Positions 4,405 to 5,519 of a stretch of DNA of 5,519 nt are shown here, piece after piece (position 1 is the first letter of the stretch; each line of letters begins with the position of its first letter). Source of the DNA: an uncultured Verrucomicrobiales bacterium (GTDB lineage: Bacteria > Verrucomicrobiota > Verrucomicrobiae > Limisphaerales > CANJSG01); the NCBI GenBank assembly GCA_946480965.1, contig CAMLMI010000326.1, forward strand, positions 1 to 5,519, written 5' to 3'. The notes under the pieces are model-generated. The model was not told the origin of the DNA and did not search any database. It was given only the letters and a program-made list of their open reading frames with translations. A program made the position numbers and the translations under genes.

Positions 4405-5519
4405 GTGAGCCAATCACCGATCTACACCGGCCAAGGCGCCGCTCTGGAGCGCCTGTTGCAGCAGCGCATCGTCATCATCGACGGGGCAATGGGCACGACC
4501 ATCCGAACCTACGGCAAGAAGGAGGCGGATATCCGCGGCACGCGTTTCGCCGATTCGAAGAAGGACCTGCTCAACAACGGCGACCTCTTCTCGCTCACGC
4601 AGCCCGAGATGATCTGCGACATTCACCGGCGCTTTCTAGAAGCCGGCGCGGACATCATCGAGACCAACACCTTTTCCGCCACGAGCATCGGCCAGAGCGA
4701 GTTCTTCGTGGACGACCCGCGCGAGCACGGCGGCCGTAAGGATCCGGCGTTTTACCAGAAGATCATCGAGGACAAGTTCCTCAACGACCTCGCGTGGGAG
4801 ATCAACGAAGTCTCTGCCCGCCAGTGCCGCGAATGGGCCGACCGCGTTGCGAACAAGGACGGCAAGCAACGCTTCGTCGCCGGTGCGATCGGGCCGCTGA
4901 CGGTGTCGCTCTCGAACTCGCCGGACGCCGACGACTCGGGCTTCCGCGTCGTGACGTTCGATCAGGTGAAGCAGGCCTACATCAATCAGGTCCGTGCGCT
5001 CATTAAAGGCGGCTCCGACTTCCTGCTGGTGGAAACCATCTTCGACTCGCTCAACGCCAAGGCGGCGCTGGTGGCGATTCAGGAAGTCTTCGATCAGGAT
5101 AACGTCCGCCTGCCAATCTCCATCTCCGCCGCCGTCGGTCGCGGGGGCGAGACGATGATCTCCGCGCAGACCATCGAGGCGTATTGGAACGCGGTGAAGC
5201 ACGTGAAGCCGCTCTCCGTCGGCCTGAACTGCTCGCTCGGGCCCGACCTCATGCGGCCGTTCCTCGCGGAGCTTTCCGAGAAGTCCACCGCTGCGATTTC
5301 CTGCTACCCGAACGCCGGATTGCCCAATCCGCTTTCACCGACGGGCTTCGACCTGAAGCCGGAAGACATGGGCCGGTTCCTCGGCGAGTTCGCGCAGAGC
5401 GGTCTGGTGAACATCGCCGGCGGTTGCTGCGGCAACACGCCGGAACACATCGCCGCGATTGCCAAGGCGCTCGACGGACGGCATCCGCGCGATTTGATGC
5501 CGAAAGAATCCGGCACCGA
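4405..5519 (+). CDS. metH: Cobalamin-dependent methionine synthase, N-terminal homocysteine-binding domain (3' end outside window)
   Basis: Transfers a methyl group from 5-methyltetrahydrofolate via cob(I)alamin to homocysteine, making methionine; cytoplasmic. The first 371 residues are visible and cover the homocysteine-binding barrel. They include IDGAMGTT (25-32), GADIIETNTF, FVAGAIGPLT, LLVETIFDSLNAKAA, GLNCSLGPD (273-281) and NIAGGCCGNTPEHIAA. The zinc ligands expected for this domain are all present as C276, C341 and C342. Pterin, cobalamin and reactivation domains would follow outside the window. Compared with E. coli MetH there are about 20-30 extra residues near 100-124 (FFVDDPREHGGRKDPAFY region). 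The frame is open back to 4372; GTG 4405 is chosen because it places the barrel start at the usual distance, and no strong Shine-Dalgarno is visible. The gene is GC-rich and intact as far as seen, and is probably host core. Confidence 0.95.
   Translation, partial: MSQSPIYTGQGAALERLLQQRIVIIDGAMGTTIRTYGKKEADIRGTRFADSKKDLLNNGDLFSLTQPEMICDIHRRFLEAGADIIETNTFSATSIGQSEFFVDDPREHGGRKDPAFYQKIIEDKFLNDLAWEINEVSARQCREWADRVANKDGKQRFVAGAIGPLTVSLSNSPDADDSGFRVVTFDQVKQAYINQVRALIKGGSDFLLVETIFDSLNAKAALVAIQEVFDQDNVRLPISISAAVGRGGETMISAQTIEAYWNAVKHVKPLSVGLNCSLGPDLMRPFLAELSEKSTAAISCYPNAGLPNPLSPTGFDLKPEDMGRFLGEFAQSGLVNIAGGCCGNTPEHIAAIAKALDGRHPRDLMPKESGT

Noticed and set aside
3631..4413. 260-codon minus-strand frame overlapping the 164-residue protein
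   Set aside because: Its translation is rich in Arg, Gly and Ser with low-complexity runs, typical of a GC-rich shadow frame. The 4157-3663 frame has a recognisable helical domain pattern.
4636..5202. 188-codon frame antisense to metH
   Set aside because: It lies wholly opposite well-conserved metH sequence and its composition (many His, Arg, Val, Asp) is that of a reverse-complement shadow.
1..5519. CRISPR array or complete insertion sequence
   Set aside because: No regularly spaced repeats and no terminal inverted repeats flanking a transposase were seen.

Overview
The window looks like a bacterial chromosome carrying the right-hand end of an integrated genetic element. The likely host is a Gram-negative of the Verrucomicrobiota/Planctomycetota type. 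That placement rests only on the style of the MetH sequence, the transposase-like small protein and the integrase active site, so it is tentative. Roughly the right third (about 3500-5519) is GC-rich and reads as core chromosome. The left part, above all positions 1-2200, is visibly AT-richer and reads as acquired DNA.

Layout, left to right. Positions 1-444 hold the 3' end of an unrecognised plus-strand gene that starts outside the window. A 226-base gap with a perfect 9-bp inverted repeat separates it from a convergent minus-strand block. In transcription order (right to left) that block is: tRNA-Pro(CGG) at 3504-3581, a weak terminator-like hairpin, a tyrosine recombinase (3335 to 2217), a short structured-looking spacer, and a reverse transcriptase (2139 to 922). 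The reverse transcriptase's natural C-terminal helical part lies in the -1 frame at 925-671. Right of the tRNA are a small minus-strand protein resembling the N-terminal domain of IS5/IS1182-type transposases (4157 to 3663), a 247-base divergent promoter region with a 10-bp hairpin, and the first 371 codons of metH (plus strand, running off the right edge).

Interpretation. An integrase next to the 3' end of an intact tRNA and reading away from it is the classic arrangement of a tRNA-targeted genomic island. Its second gene is an RT with motifs of the UG/Abi lineage (motif B IPVGP, catalytic YVDD), not of group II introns or retrons. Many UG/Abi RTs are anti-phage defence enzymes (DRT and Abi systems), so the island may carry a defence module, with the RT as probable effector and the partial plus-strand gene as a possible but unproven partner. 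The oddest feature is the split RT: the C-terminal segment is well preserved but out of frame by one base. This could be a recent mutation, a sequencing error in a short T-run, or a recoding or coupled-translation arrangement. None of these can be decided from the sequence alone.
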